In this document: piece by piece, positions 27,896 through 36,918 of the stretch
How the letters are laid out: each line of letters opens with the position of its first letter
Numbering within the stretch: position 1 is the stretch's first letter
Origin: Frondihabitans sp. 762G35
Lineage (GTDB): Bacteria; Actinomycetota; Actinomycetes; Actinomycetales; Microbacteriaceae
Direction of reading: 5' to 3'
NCBI RefSeq assembly: GCF_002074055.1
Contig: NZ_CP014619.1
Location: 1,116,001-1,180,000 of the forward strand
Length of the DNA stretch: 64,000 nt
Translations under genes and position numbers: made by a program
Notes under the pieces: model-generated
The model's database searches: none
What the model was told of the DNA's origin: nothing
What the model saw: the letters and a program-made list of their open reading frames with translations, nothing else

Positions 27896-28579
27896 TCAGA
27901 GGGAGCGCAGCACCGCGACGACCTTGCCCAGGATCTGCGCGTGATCGCCGACGATCGGTTCGAAGTTCGAGTTGCGGGGCAGGAGCCAGGTGTGCCCGTC
28001 CCGCTGCCGGAAGACCTTGACGGTCGCCTCGTCGTCGAGCATCGCGGCGACGATCTCGCCGTTCTCGGCGCTGTTCTGCTGACGGACGACCACCCAGTCG
28101 CCGTCGCAGATGGCCGCGTCGATCATCGACTCGCCGACGACGCGGAGCATGAACAGCTCGCCCTTGCCCACGAGGGTGCGGGGGAGCGGCATGACGTCCT
28201 CGACCTGCTGCTCGGCCGTGATGGGCACACCGGCGGCGATCCGTCCGACGAGGGGGACGCGGGCGGTCGTGCTGTCGTCGTCGTCGTAGCGCACGATCGT
28301 CGGCTCGGGGACGACCTTGTCCGGGTCCTCGAGCAGGACCTCCAGCGCCCGCGGCCGGTTCGGGTCGCGGCGGATGGCGCCGGCCAGCTCCAGCTGGTTG
28401 AGCTGGTGCGTCACGCTCGACAGAGAGGCGAGGCCGACGGCGTCGCCGATCTCGCGCATGCTCGGCGGGTAGCCGCGGCTCGCGATGGAGTCGCGGATGG
28501 CCGTCAGGATCAGGGTCTGCTTGGCGGTCAGCGGCTTGCGCTCCCGCTCCGCCGGCTTCGCGATGGTCGCCTCGCTCAT
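27896..28579 (-). CDS. lexA: LexA repressor
   Basis: The SOS master repressor. The N-terminal winged helix is at residues 18-80 ([20 protein letters not shown], then [20 protein letters not shown]). The self-cleavage site is A116-G117 (RIAAGVPI). The catalytic dyad is S151 ([13 protein letters not shown]) and K188 (EATVKVF). The length of 227 residues is normal. ATG 28579 follows GGGAG. The promoter lies 140 bp upstream under an SOS box. The leader contains four 14-bp tandem repeats. Divergent from the LysM gene. Confidence 0.97.
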   Translation of the reverse strand: MSEATIAKPAERERKPLTAKQTLILTAIRDSIASRGYPPSMREIGDAVGLASLSSVTHQLNQLELAGAIRRDPNRPRALEVLLEDPDKVVPEPTIVRYDDDDSTTARVPLVGRIAAGVPITAEQQVEDVMPLPRTLVGKGELFMLRVVGESMIDAAICDGDWVVVRQQNSAENGEIVAAMLDDEATVKVFRQRDGHTWLLPRNSNFEPIVGDHAQILGKVVAVLRSL

Positions 28580-28600
28580 GTGTCTCCCGCCCTGGTCGAT

Positions 28601-28656
28601 GTTCTCTCCGCCGCGTGATCTCCGCTGCGTGATCTCCGCTGCGTGCTCTCCGCCGC
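28601..28656. repeat. Four 14-bp tandem repeats in the lexA leader
   Basis: Units start at 28601, 28615, 28629 and 28643. The two central copies are identical (GTGATCTCCGCTGC) and the outer two differ at two or three positions. In the lexA mRNA each unit reads GC-GCGGAGA-like, an SD-like purine run, 20-75 nt before the start codon. Confidence 0.8.
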
Positions 28657-28718
28657 CCGTCTCGACGGACGAGACGCGAATGTCGGTGGTCGATGCTTCA
28701 CTCGTCCTACCGATCGAA

Positions 28719-28758
28719 ACTGTATCCGGTCCCACCTGACGTAACAAACACATGTTCG
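28719..28758 (-). promoter_or_regulatory. lexA promoter with SOS box
   Basis: On the minus strand TTGTTA (28747-28742) and TACAGT (28724-28719) are 17 bp apart. The box CGAAC-ATGT-GTTTG (28758-28745) differs from consensus at one position and overlaps the -35, which fits autorepression. Confidence 0.8.
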
Positions 28759-28800
28759 AGTGTGTCGCGTGTTTTTTTCGTCTTTTCCGACCGGAACGTC

Positions 28801-28831
28801 TTGAAATCGGTCTCGTTCGAAGATATGTTCG
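28801..28831 (+). promoter_or_regulatory. LysM-gene promoter with SOS-like box
   Basis: TTGAAA (28801-28806) and TATGTT (28824-28829) are exactly 17 bp apart. CGAAG-ATAT-GTTCG (28818-28831) has one mismatch to the SOS box and overlaps the -10. Transcription would begin near 28837. Confidence 0.75.
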
Positions 28832-28937
28832 GAACACGTCTTCGTGCCCGGCAGTCCCGGCCGAGTGTCGGGCACGAAGACCACCCTCATCTCCGGCGGC
28901 GGAATCCGCAGGAGAGGGCACCACGAAAGGACACCCC

Positions 28938-29453
28938 ATGAGCGCCACGATCACAGCCTTCCCCCGCAGCTCCAGCCGCGCCGGCCGCGGCCCGGTCACC
29001 GCCTCGCGTCCTGCCTCGGGTCGCGCCGTCTACTTCACGCCCGACGAGAGCCTCGTCGGTGCGGGTCAGCGCGCCACGTCCGAGCAGCCGGCCGCCCGGC
29101 AGGCGACCGCCGCACAGAACGACGCCGTGCACGGCGTTCCCCGGCCGCACCTCCACATCACGCGACGGGGCCGCGTCGTCCTCACGCTCCTCACCGTCGT
29201 CGGCGTCCTCGTCATCATGGCCAGCTTCCTCCTGGCCGGCCAGGGTGCCGTCGCGACGTCCACCGCCGGTGACACGCACTTCCAGGAGGTCACCGTCGCC
29301 TCCGGCGAGACGCTCTGGCAGGTCGCCCAGGAGGTCGCGCCGGCCGCCGATCCCCGCGACGTCATCGCCGACATCTCGAGCCTCAACAACCTCGACGGCT
29401 CGCAGGTCCAGGCCGGTCAGACGCTCGCGATCCCGACGAAGTACACCCGCTGA
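28938..29453 (+). CDS. LysM-domain membrane protein, SOS cell-division inhibitor candidate
   Basis: 171 residues. An Arg/Ala-rich cytosolic N-terminus (about 75 residues) is followed by one membrane segment ([20 protein letters not shown], about residues 79-98). A single extracellular LysM domain then binds peptidoglycan ([20 protein letters not shown] to [10 protein letters not shown]). Divergence from lexA plus an SOS box parallels B. subtilis yneA and M. tuberculosis Rv2719c, DNA-damage-induced LysM proteins that block or alter division. That role is inferred from context. ATG 28938 has GAAAGG 7 nt upstream. Confidence 0.82.
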   Translation: MSATITAFPRSSSRAGRGPVTASRPASGRAVYFTPDESLVGAGQRATSEQPAARQATAAQNDAVHGVPRPHLHITRRGRVVLTLLTVVGVLVIMASFLLAGQGAVATSTAGDTHFQEVTVASGETLWQVAQEVAPAADPRDVIADISSLNNLDGSQVQAGQTLAIPTKYTR

Positions 29454-29522
29454 GCCGGTCTGCCGAGCCCCGGCCCTCCGGCCGCTGCCTCGGGGCCGCG
29501 GTAACGCGCCTCCTGCGGCCCG

Positions 29523-29528
29523 TAAAAT
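29523..29528 (+). promoter_or_regulatory. hisC -10 element (leaderless)
   Basis: TAAAAT, the best -10 of the window, ends 6 nt before the hisC GTG. Confidence 0.65.
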
Positions 29529-29534
29529 AGCCGG

Positions 29535-30620
29535 GTGGCTACCTCTCTCGACGACCTGCCCCTTCGCGACGACCTCCGTGGCCAGTCGCCCTACGGCGCA
29601 CCTCAGAAGAAGGTGCCCGTCGCACTCAACGTCAACGAGAACACGCATCCCATTCCGGAGGATGTCGCCCGCGACATCGTCGAGTCCGTCGCCGCGGCCG
29701 TCCTCGAGGTCAACCGCTACCCCGACCGCGAGTTCACGCTCCTGCGGCGGTCGCTGGCGGCCTACCTCGGTCACGGGCTGACCCCGGAGCAGATCTGGGC
29801 GGCGAACGGGTCGAACGAGGTCATCCAGCAGATCCTGCAGGCCTTCGGCGGCCCGGGGCGTCGGGCCCTCGGATTCCCGCCCACGTACTCGATGCACTCC
29901 ATCATCACGCGCGGCACGGGCACGGAGTGGGTCGAAGGGGGCCGCGACGAGGGCTTCCGGATCTCCCCGGAGACGGTCGTCCGCGAGATCGAGCGGACCG
30001 ACCCCGACATCGTGTTCCTCTGCGGGCCGAACAACCCGACGGGCACGCCGCTCGACATCGCGACCGTCGAGGCCGCCTATGCGGCCACGCGGGGGATCGT
30101 CATCGTCGACGAGGCCTACGCCGAGTTCATGCCGGCCGACATCCCGTCGGCGCTGACGCTCCTGCCGGGGCGCGAGCGGCTCCTGGTCTCCCGGACCATG
30201 AGCAAGGCGTTCGCCTTCGCCGGCGCCCGCGTGGGCTATCTGGCCGCGGACCCCGCGGCCATCGATGCGCTGCGACTCGTGCGCCTTCCCTATCACCTCT
30301 CCTCGCTGACGCAGGCGGCCGCTGTGGCGGCGCTCCGTCACGCCGACGAGATGCTGGCCATGGTCGACGACATCAAGGGCCAGCGCGACCGCATCGTCGC
30401 GCGGCTCGAGGAGCTCGGCTACACGCCGTGGCCGACGTGGTCGAACTTCGTCCTCTTCGGGGGAGTCGACGACCCGAACGCCGTGTTCGAGAAGCTGCTC
30501 GAGCGCGGGATCATCGTCCGCGACCTCGCCATCCCCGGGCATCTCCGCGTCAGCGCGGGCACCGAGGCCGAGACGACCGCGTTCCTCGACGCGATGAGCG
30601 ACATTAGGCTCGGAGCATGA
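29535..30620 (+). CDS. hisC: Histidinol-phosphate aminotransferase
   Basis: A PLP enzyme converting imidazole acetol phosphate to histidinol phosphate. The PLP lysine is K224 ([17 protein letters not shown]). The aminotransferase motifs [25 protein letters not shown] and VDEAYAEF are intact. The length of 361 residues is normal. GTG 29535 is leaderless after TAAAAT. It is first in hisC-hisB-hisH-priA. hisD, the usual first gene in Actinobacteria, is not present upstream. Confidence 0.96.
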   Translation: MATSLDDLPLRDDLRGQSPYGAPQKKVPVALNVNENTHPIPEDVARDIVESVAAAVLEVNRYPDREFTLLRRSLAAYLGHGLTPEQIWAANGSNEVIQQILQAFGGPGRRALGFPPTYSMHSIITRGTGTEWVEGGRDEGFRISPETVVREIERTDPDIVFLCGPNNPTGTPLDIATVEAAYAATRGIVIVDEAYAEFMPADIPSALTLLPGRERLLVSRTMSKAFAFAGARVGYLAADPAAIDALRLVRLPYHLSSLTQAAAVAALRHADEMLAMVDDIKGQRDRIVARLEELGYTPWPTWSNFVLFGGVDDPNAVFEKLLERGIIVRDLAIPGHLRVSAGTEAETTAFLDAMSDIRLGA

Positions 30621-31237
30621 CCGACCAGACCGGCCCCGCGCCGCGCACCGCCACGGTGTCCCGCACGACGAGCGAGTCGAGCATCGAGCTCAGCCTCGAC
30701 CTCGACGGCACCGGGTCCTCCTCGATCGACACGAGCGTGCCCTTCTACGACCACCTCCTCACGGCGCTGTCGAAGCACTCCCTGATCGACCTGACCGTCC
30801 GAGCGACCGGCGACACCGACATCGACGTCCACCACACGGTCGAGGACATCGGGATCGCCTTCGGAGTGGCCCTCCGGCAGGCCCTCGGCGACAAGAGCGG
30901 CATCGGCCGGTACGGCGACGCGCTCGTCCCTCTCGACGAGGCGCTCGTCCAGGCCGTGGTCGACGTGTCCGGCCGGCCCTACCTGGTGCACACGGGCGAA
31001 CCGGAGGGGTTCGAGTTCCACCTCATCGGCGGTCACTTCACCGGTTCGATGGTCCGCCACGTGTTCGAGGCGATCGCCTTCAACTCCGGCCTCACCGTGC
31101 ACGTCCGCGTGCTCGGCGGTCGCGATCCGCACCACATCGCGGAGGCGGAGTTCAAAGCGTTCGCGCGTGCCCTCCGCGCGGCCGTCCAGCCGGACTCGCG
31201 AGTCAGCGGCATCCCGTCCACCAAGGGCGCGCTGTGA
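30617..31237 (+). CDS. hisB: Imidazoleglycerol-phosphate dehydratase
   Basis: A dehydratase of histidine synthesis, 206 residues, without the phosphatase domain of enterobacterial HisB. The metal-binding motifs are [43 protein letters not shown] and [17 protein letters not shown]. The ATG overlaps the hisC stop. A TAGGCT -10 (30605-30610) within hisC lies 6 nt before it, so an additional leaderless transcript is possible. Confidence 0.96.
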   Translation: MTDQTGPAPRTATVSRTTSESSIELSLDLDGTGSSSIDTSVPFYDHLLTALSKHSLIDLTVRATGDTDIDVHHTVEDIGIAFGVALRQALGDKSGIGRYGDALVPLDEALVQAVVDVSGRPYLVHTGEPEGFEFHLIGGHFTGSMVRHVFEAIAFNSGLTVHVRVLGGRDPHHIAEAEFKAFARALRAAVQPDSRVSGIPSTKGAL

Positions 31238-31872
31238 CCCTGGCGAAACCGCGCGTGGCCGTGCTCGACTACGGCAGCGGCAACGTCCACTCCGCCATCA
31301 AGGCGCTCGAGCTGGCCGGTGCCGACGTCGAGTTGACCGCCGACAGCGCCCGAGTGGCCGCCGCCGACGGGCTGTTCGTGCCGGGGGTCGGCGCCTTCAC
31401 GGCGGTGATGGCGCAGCTCGAGACCGTGCGCGGTGCCGAGAAGATCGATCGTCGCCTGGCCGGCGGGCGTCCCGTCCTCGGCATCTGCGTCGGCATGCAG
31501 GTCCTTTTCGATCGCGGCGTGGAGCGCGGTGCATCGCGCGAAGGCCTCGGCGAATGGCCCGGCACCGTCGAGCAGTTGAAGGCCGACGTACTGCCCCACA
31601 TGGGCTGGAACACCGTCGACGCTCCTGCCGACTCGACGCTCTTCGAGGGCGTGCGCGACGAGCGCTTCTACTTCGTGCACTCCTACGGTGTCCAGGAGTG
31701 GACCCTCGACGGGCACGGCGCCCGCAAGGCCCCGCTGGTCACGTGGGGTGATCACGGTGGCCCGTTCGTCGCGGCCGTCGAGAACGGTCCGCTCTGGGCG
31801 ACGCAGTTCCACCCCGAGAAATCGGGTCGACCGGGCATCCGGCTGCTCGGCAACTGGCTCGAGACCCTCTAG
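31234..31872 (+). CDS. hisH: Imidazole glycerol phosphate synthase, glutamine amidotransferase subunit
   Basis: Supplies ammonia to HisF. The nucleophile is C85 (LGICVGMQ); the His/Glu pair is in QFHPEKSG near residue 195. The length of 212 residues is normal. GTG overlaps the hisB stop (GTGA). The partner hisF is not adjacent and does not occur in the window. Confidence 0.96.
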   Translation: MTLAKPRVAVLDYGSGNVHSAIKALELAGADVELTADSARVAAADGLFVPGVGAFTAVMAQLETVRGAEKIDRRLAGGRPVLGICVGMQVLFDRGVERGASREGLGEWPGTVEQLKADVLPHMGWNTVDAPADSTLFEGVRDERFYFVHSYGVQEWTLDGHGARKAPLVTWGDHGGPFVAAVENGPLWATQFHPEKSGRPGIRLLGNWLETL

Positions 31873-31960
31873 TCGCGACCGGGAGGCGTCGCGAACCGCG
31901 TCGGCCTCCTCCCCAGCACCCTCCCTTCTCCGCCATCTCCGGCATGACCTGAAAGCCCTC

Positions 31961-32707
31961 ATGAGCGAGTTCGCCACCACCCCGCCCCTCACCCTGCTCC
32001 CCGCCGTCGACGTCGCCGACGGCAAGGCCGTCCGCCTCACCCAGGGCGAGGCCGGCACGGAGACCAACTACGGCGACCCCGTCGACGCGGCCGCGGACTG
32101 GCAGGAGCAGGGCGCCGAGTGGCTCCACCTGGTCGACCTCGACGCCGCCTTCGGGCGCGGCAGCAACCGATCGGTCATCAAGCGCGTGATCAAGCAGGTC
32201 CAGGGGCTCCACGTCGAGCTCTCGGGCGGCATCCGCGACGACGCGTCCCTCGAGGAGGCGCTCGAGACCGGCGTCCGGCGGATCAACCTCGGCACGGCCG
32301 CCCTCGAGAACCCCGAGTGGGCCGCCCACGTCATCTCGCAGTACGGCGACGCCATCGCCGTCGGGCTCGACGTCCGCGGCACCACGCTCGCCGCCCGGGG
32401 GTGGACCCGCGACGGCGGCGATCTGTGGGAGGTCCTCGACCGCCTCGAGGACGCAGGATGCGCGCGCTACGTCGTCACCGACGTCACCAAGGACGGCACC
32501 CTCCAGGGCCCCAACCTCGATCTCCTGAAGCAGGTGGCGAAGCGCACCGATCGCCCCGTCGTCGCGTCCGGCGGCATCTCCAGTCTCGACGACCTGGTGG
32601 CCCTCCGGGAGCTCGTCCCCGCCGGCGTCGAAGGTGCGATCGTCGGCAAGGCGCTCTACTCGGGAGCCTTCACGCTCGCCCAGGCCCTCGACGTCGCCTC
32701 GCGCTGA
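31961..32707 (+). CDS. priA: Phosphoribosyl isomerase (HisA/PriA)
   Basis: A TIM-barrel isomerase of ProFAR in histidine synthesis. In many Actinobacteria the same enzyme (PriA) also isomerises phosphoribosylanthranilate in tryptophan synthesis. The N-terminal [20 protein letters not shown] and the [24 protein letters not shown] and IVGKALYSG phosphate loops are seen. The length of 248 residues is normal. ATG 31961 is 88 bp after hisH; the ribosome binding site is weak. The bifunctional call is from taxonomy and the [12 protein letters not shown] loop, not proven. The next gene starts within TGATG. Confidence 0.9.
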   Translation: MSEFATTPPLTLLPAVDVADGKAVRLTQGEAGTETNYGDPVDAAADWQEQGAEWLHLVDLDAAFGRGSNRSVIKRVIKQVQGLHVELSGGIRDDASLEEALETGVRRINLGTAALENPEWAAHVISQYGDAIAVGLDVRGTTLAARGWTRDGGDLWEVLDRLEDAGCARYVVTDVTKDGTLQGPNLDLLKQVAKRTDRPVVASGGISSLDDLVALRELVPAGVEGAIVGKALYSGAFTLAQALDVASR

Positions 32708-33495
32708 TGTCGGACCACGGGCAGGGGGCGCCCGGGGAACCGGGCGACAGCGCCGGTCAGCCGTGGGCCGGTCGCACCTTCGCGGCCCACGACACGGCGT
32801 ACGCCGGTGACGACGGATCGGCCGACCCGCGGCTCCTGCGGGCCCTGACGTCGTTCGGTGCCGGCGAGGTCGGCGAGAACGTGGTGGTCGACGCCCTCCG
32901 GCCGGCGCGCCTGCTCATCCCGCTCGTCGCCCACGCGGGCGAGGAGGGCGAGAACGAGCACGGCGTCCGGGTCGACAAGACGCAGGAGCTCGCCATCGTG
33001 ACCGTGCGCGGTCCCGACGGCCGCGACGTGCTGCCCGCCTTCACGTCCGTCGACACGCTGCGGGCGTGGGATCCGCGTGCGCGCCCCGTCCCCGCCGATG
33101 CCCGCCGCATCGCCCTCGCCGCGGCGGCCGAGCGCACGGAGCTCCTCGTCCTCGACCCCGCGTCCGCGACGGAGTTCGGCGTCCGCCGCCCCGCCCTGTG
33201 GGCGGTGGCGCAGGACCTCCCGTGGGAGCCCTCCTACGCCGACGACGACGTCGCCCGCGCCTTTCTCCGAGGCACCGCGCAGGAGCCGCAGATCACCTCC
33301 CTGACGATCGCCCCCGGTTCCGCTCGGGCGAGCCTGGTCGGCACGGAGGTCGTGGTCTCGCTCGGGATCGTCCCCGGCCTCGACCGCGTCGCCCTGCAGC
33401 AGCTCCTGGCACGGGTCCAGGGTGGCTGGACCGCCGACGAGCTGATCGCCGCGCGCGTCGACAGTCTCGCCGTGAAGCTCGTCGCCGCCGGCTGA
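32707..33495 (+). CDS. SseB N-terminal-domain protein
   Basis: 262 residues, function unknown. A central region of about residues 35-160 matches the actinobacterial SseB_N pattern (ALTSFGAGEVGENVVVDALR, LLIPLVAH, DVLPAFTSVDTLRAWDPRARPVP). The N-terminus is Gly-rich. In Actinobacteria such genes are commonly placed after hisA/priA, as here. ATG overlaps the priA stop (TGATG). The gene converges on DUF1844; a palindrome cluster fills the gap. Confidence 0.8.
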   Translation: MSDHGQGAPGEPGDSAGQPWAGRTFAAHDTAYAGDDGSADPRLLRALTSFGAGEVGENVVVDALRPARLLIPLVAHAGEEGENEHGVRVDKTQELAIVTVRGPDGRDVLPAFTSVDTLRAWDPRARPVPADARRIALAAAAERTELLVLDPASATEFGVRRPALWAVAQDLPWEPSYADDDVARAFLRGTAQEPQITSLTIAPGSARASLVGTEVVVSLGIVPGLDRVALQQLLARVQGGWTADELIAARVDSLAVKLVAAG

Positions 33496-33551
33496 CGCCG
33501 CCGCTGTGCAGCTGCGGTCGCTGCGCGCCCGTGGCCGCTGCGCGCCCGCAC

Positions 33552-33847
33552 CTCCACAACACGCCGCTCACCTTCGTTCGTGAGCGGCAAGTCCTGGAGT
33601 CTCGGGTCGGCTCAGGCCCCGCGCGCACGCCGCACCTCCACGACACGCCGCTCACCTCGAAAGGTGAGTGGCGAGTCGTGGAGGTACGGCTCCGTCATGG
33701 AGCCACCGCACCGCACCTCCACGACACGCCGCTCACCTTCGCGAAAACGCGCCGATCGTGGAGTCTCGCATCGGCTCCTGCTCCACGCGCACGCCGAGAC
33801 TCCACGACACGCCGCTCACCGCGAAAGGTGAGTGGCGAGTCGTGGAG
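33552..33847. repeat. REP-like cluster of four 48-bp palindromes
   Basis: Copies at 33552-33599, 33636-33683, 33717-33763 and 33800-33847, starting 81-84 bp apart. The best copies read CTCCACGACACGCCGCTCAC, a short loop, then GTGAGTGGCGAGTCGTGGAG; 20 of 22 arm positions pair in copy 2. Copies 1 and 3 have degraded right arms. The 33-36-bp spacers 1 and 3 also resemble each other, so the unit is probably an amplified ~83-bp module. It fills the gap between convergent genes, a typical REP/BIME location. The rest of 33496-33939 holds only an 11-bp duplication (33521-33531, 33538-33548); no gene. Confidence 0.85.
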
Positions 33848-33939
33848 TCTCGCGAGACGCGACAGCACGCAACACGGAGCGAGACGCAAGCCCACGGGAC
33901 GCGACCCGACCCCGCGAACCGCCCCGCCGCACGCCGCCC

Positions 33940-34323
33940 CTAGTTGACCGGCCCCGTGTACTTCTCGCCCGGCCCCTGCCCGACGGCGTCGGGGATGGGC
34001 GACGCCTCACGGAACGCGAGCTGCACCGTGCGGAGCCCGTCGCGCAGGGCGCGCGCGTGGACGTCGCCGACCTCGGGTGCCGCCGCCGTCACGAGACCCG
34101 CGAGGGCGGTGATGAGCTTGCGCGCCTCGTCGAGGTCGGTCTGCGTCTCGGGGGAGTCGGCGAGGCCCACCTTGACGGCGCTCGCGCTCAGGAGGTGGAC
34201 CGCCACGGTGTTGATGATCTCGACCGCGGGGACGTCCGCGATGTCGCGCTCGGCGTCGACCTCGTCGACACCGTCGCCGACGTGGTCGTAGGGGGAGGTG
34301 TGCTGGGGAGGGGTGTCGCTCAC
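33940..34323 (-). CDS. DUF1844 protein
   Basis: 127 residues of unknown function. The DUF1844 pattern is visible: VPAVEIINTVAVHLLSASAV, KVGLAD, QTDLDEARKLITALAGLV. Such genes lie next to infC in many Actinobacteria. ATG 34323 has AGAGGA about 7 nt upstream on the minus strand. The infC -10 (34339-34344) is only 16 bp from this start codon, so the two promoters overlap. Confidence 0.87.
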   Translation of the reverse strand: MSDTPPQHTSPYDHVGDGVDEVDAERDIADVPAVEIINTVAVHLLSASAVKVGLADSPETQTDLDEARKLITALAGLVTAAAPEVGDVHARALRDGLRTVQLAFREASPIPDAVGQGPGEKYTGPVN

Positions 34324-34338
34324 GTGCTGTTCCTCTGC

Positions 34339-34344
34339 TAGACT
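34339..34344 (+). promoter_or_regulatory. Candidate infC -10 element
   Basis: TAGACT. The mRNA would start near 34351, giving a leader of about 245 nt. No convincing -35 is seen. Confidence 0.5.
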
Positions 34345-34498
34345 TTTCGAGGCTACGGGGACTTGTGCCCCGTTACGAAAGTGGAGATTCTCCCACCCGC
34401 GCTTGACCGTTCGACTAGGTTACCGGGTTGTTGTGCCCCGCTCCGACAGGAGCTTCCTTCCGAGGGAGCGACCCGACGAGCAGCAACAAGGGCGCTGT

Positions 34499-34588
34499 GT
34501 GCCGATCCTGCGCGAGCAGTGTGCGGCACTTGATTTCCTCTTTCGCCCCTGCGGCCAACCGCCGCAGGCTCCGTGCAGAAAAAGAGGA
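34499..34588 (+). promoter_or_regulatory. Structured infC leader that hides the ribosome binding site
   Basis: A first hairpin, GTGCCG (34499-34504) with CGGCAC (34524-34529), is followed by a U-rich run. Then TCCTCTTT (34536-34543) pairs perfectly with AAAGAGGA (34581-34588), which contains the infC Shine-Dalgarno sequence. Inside this, CCTGCGG (34548-34554) pairs with CCGCAGG (34562-34568). The RBS is thus at the base of a two-part stem. Confidence 0.6.
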
Positions 34589-34595
34589 GTCCCGC

Positions 34596-35222
<627 letters not shown>

Positions 35223-35282
35223 TCGGTTCACCTCGCACCGCCAGGTCGACATCTGGTGGTCTCCGAAGAAGAAAGTACGACT

Positions 35283-35477
35283 ATGCCCAAGATGAAGACC
35301 CACTCCGGCTCCAAGAAGCGGTTCAAGGTCACCGGTACCGGCAAGATCATGAAGCAGCAGGCCGGTATGCGTCACAACCTCGAGGTGAAGTCCTCCAAGC
35401 GCAAGGCCCGCCTCAACACCGACCAGGTGCTGTCGAAGGCCGACAGCAAGGTCATCAAGAAGCTTCTCGGCCGCTGA
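35283..35477 (+). CDS. rpmI: Ribosomal protein bL35
   Basis: 64 residues, a basic 50S protein. The family start [20 protein letters not shown] is intact and the end is [12 protein letters not shown] 35283 follows a GAAGAAAG purine run. It sits between infC and rplT, the universal order. Confidence 0.97.
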   Translation: MPKMKTHSGSKKRFKVTGTGKIMKQQAGMRHNLEVKSSKRKARLNTDQVLSKADSKVIKKLLGR

Positions 35478-35505
35478 GCCGTCGACCACGTAAAGGAATA
35501 AGAAG

Positions 35506-35895
35506 ATGGCAAGAGTCAAGAGGGCTGTAAACGCCCACAAGAAGCGTCGCGTCATTCTCGAGCGCGCCGAGGGTTACCGCGGCCAGCGTTCGCGTCTGTA
35601 CCGCAAGGCCAAGGAGCAGGTCACCCACTCCCTCGTCTACTCGTACCGTGACCGCCGTGCGAAGAAGGGCGAGTTCCGTCGCCTCTGGATCCAGCGCATC
35701 AACGCCGCGTCCCGTGCGAACGGCCTGACCTACAACCGTCTCATCCAGGGTCTCGCCCTGGCCGGCGTCGAGGTCGACCGTCGCATCCTGGCCGATCTGG
35801 CCGTCAACGAGCCCGCCACCTTCGCCGGCCTCGTCGCCACCGCCAAGGCCGCCCTTCCCGCCGACACGTCGGCCCCGAAGGTCGACGCGCCGTAG
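35506..35895 (+). CDS. rplT: Ribosomal protein bL20
   Basis: 129 residues, a 50S assembly protein. The family motifs [20 protein letters not shown] and [12 protein letters not shown]-like ([18 protein letters not shown]) are seen, with [26 protein letters not shown] precedes the ATG. A 14-bp hairpin follows. Confidence 0.97.
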   Translation: MARVKRAVNAHKKRRVILERAEGYRGQRSRLYRKAKEQVTHSLVYSYRDRRAKKGEFRRLWIQRINAASRANGLTYNRLIQGLALAGVEVDRRILADLAVNEPATFAGLVATAKAALPADTSAPKVDAP

Positions 35896-35905
35896 AGCTC
35901 GTCCG

Positions 35906-35940
35906 CCGCGACGGCCGACGGACGACGTCGGCCGTCGCGG
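35906..35940 (+). terminator. Terminator of the infC-rpmI-rplT operon
   Basis: CCGCGACGGCCGAC (35906-35919) pairs perfectly with GTCGGCCGTCGCGG (35927-35940) around a 7-nt loop. No U-tract. Confidence 0.78.
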
Positions 35941-35976
35941 CACCCCTCTCGTCGTCCGGGTGCGGGGCCTGTCCTC

Positions 35977-35982
35977 TAGACT
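35977..35982 (+). promoter_or_regulatory. -10 of the SpoU methyltransferase gene (leaderless)
   Basis: TAGACT ends 6 nt before GTG 35989. Confidence 0.55.
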
Positions 35983-35988
35983 TGCTCC

Positions 35989-36813
35989 GTGCCCGGCGAC
36001 CAGATGATCGACAACCCGCGTTCGCCTCGAGTGCGTGCGGTGGCCAAGCTGGCCAAGCGAGACGCCCGGTCCCAGACCGGGCTCTTTCTGTTGGAGGGTC
36101 CCCAGGCGGTGACCGAGGCCCTCACGTTCCGGCCCGAACTCGTGGTCGAGCTGTTCGCGACGCCCACCGCGCTCGAGCGCTACACCGAGCTCGCGCAGAC
36201 GGCGCTCGACGCCGGCGTCGACATCGAATTCGTAAGCGAAGACGTCCTCTCCGCGATGGCCGACACGGTCACCCCGCAGGGCCTCGTGGCGGTCTGCCGC
36301 CAGTTCCCCACGAGCGTCAAAGACATCTTCGGGGCCGACGGCGACGACGCGCCCAAGCTCGTCGCCATCCTCGAGGAGGTCCGCGATCCCGGGAACGCGG
36401 GCACCATCATCCGCGCCGCCGACGCCGCCGGTGCCGACGCCGTCATCATGACCGGCCGGAGCGTCGACCTCTACAACCCGAAGGTCGTCCGCGCGACGAC
36501 CGGGTCCCTGTTCCACGTGCCGGTCGCGATCGGGATCGATCTCGCCGGCGTCCTCCGTCGCTGCGCCGAGGCGGGTCTCCAGATCCTGGCGGCCGACGTC
36601 AAGGGATCAGATCTCCTCGAGGCGCGCCGCAAGGGCGTCCTCGCCGCGCCGACCGCCTGGCTGTTCGGCAACGAGGCCCGGGGCCTGACCGACGAGAACC
36701 TCGCGCTGGCCGACCGGGCCGTGGTCGTCCCCATCTACGGTCACGCCGAGAGCATGAACCTCGCCACGGCAGCGAGCGTCTGCCTGTACGAGAGCGCCTT
36801 CGCGCAGCGCTGA
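35989..36813 (+). CDS. SpoU/TrmH-family RNA 2'-O-methyltransferase
   Basis: 274 residues. An N-terminal substrate-binding domain (RVRAVAKLAKRDARSQTGLF) precedes the SPOUT catalytic domain with motif 1 EEVRDPGNAGTIIRAADAAG, motif 2 AWLFGNEARGL and motif 3 SMNLATAASVCLYE. It probably methylates 23S rRNA; the position cannot be told. Its place between rplT and pheS is common in Actinobacteria. GTG 35989 is leaderless. Confidence 0.93.
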   Translation: MPGDQMIDNPRSPRVRAVAKLAKRDARSQTGLFLLEGPQAVTEALTFRPELVVELFATPTALERYTELAQTALDAGVDIEFVSEDVLSAMADTVTPQGLVAVCRQFPTSVKDIFGADGDDAPKLVAILEEVRDPGNAGTIIRAADAAGADAVIMTGRSVDLYNPKVVRATTGSLFHVPVAIGIDLAGVLRRCAEAGLQILAADVKGSDLLEARRKGVLAAPTAWLFGNEARGLTDENLALADRAVVVPIYGHAESMNLATAASVCLYESAFAQR

Positions 36814-36918
36814 CCCGGGCATCCTGCCCTCGACGCGGCGGCGAAGTCGCCGGCTCGACGCGGCGATGGCACGCAGGAGGCACGGAGCGGGTGCTCCGAC
36901 TCGGTAAGATCGGTTCTC

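Noticed and set aside
33552-33847. CRISPR-like spacing (48-bp repeats, 33-36-bp spacers)
   Set aside because: The repeats are long near-perfect palindromes with decayed arms, the spacers resemble each other, there are only four units and no cas gene is near.
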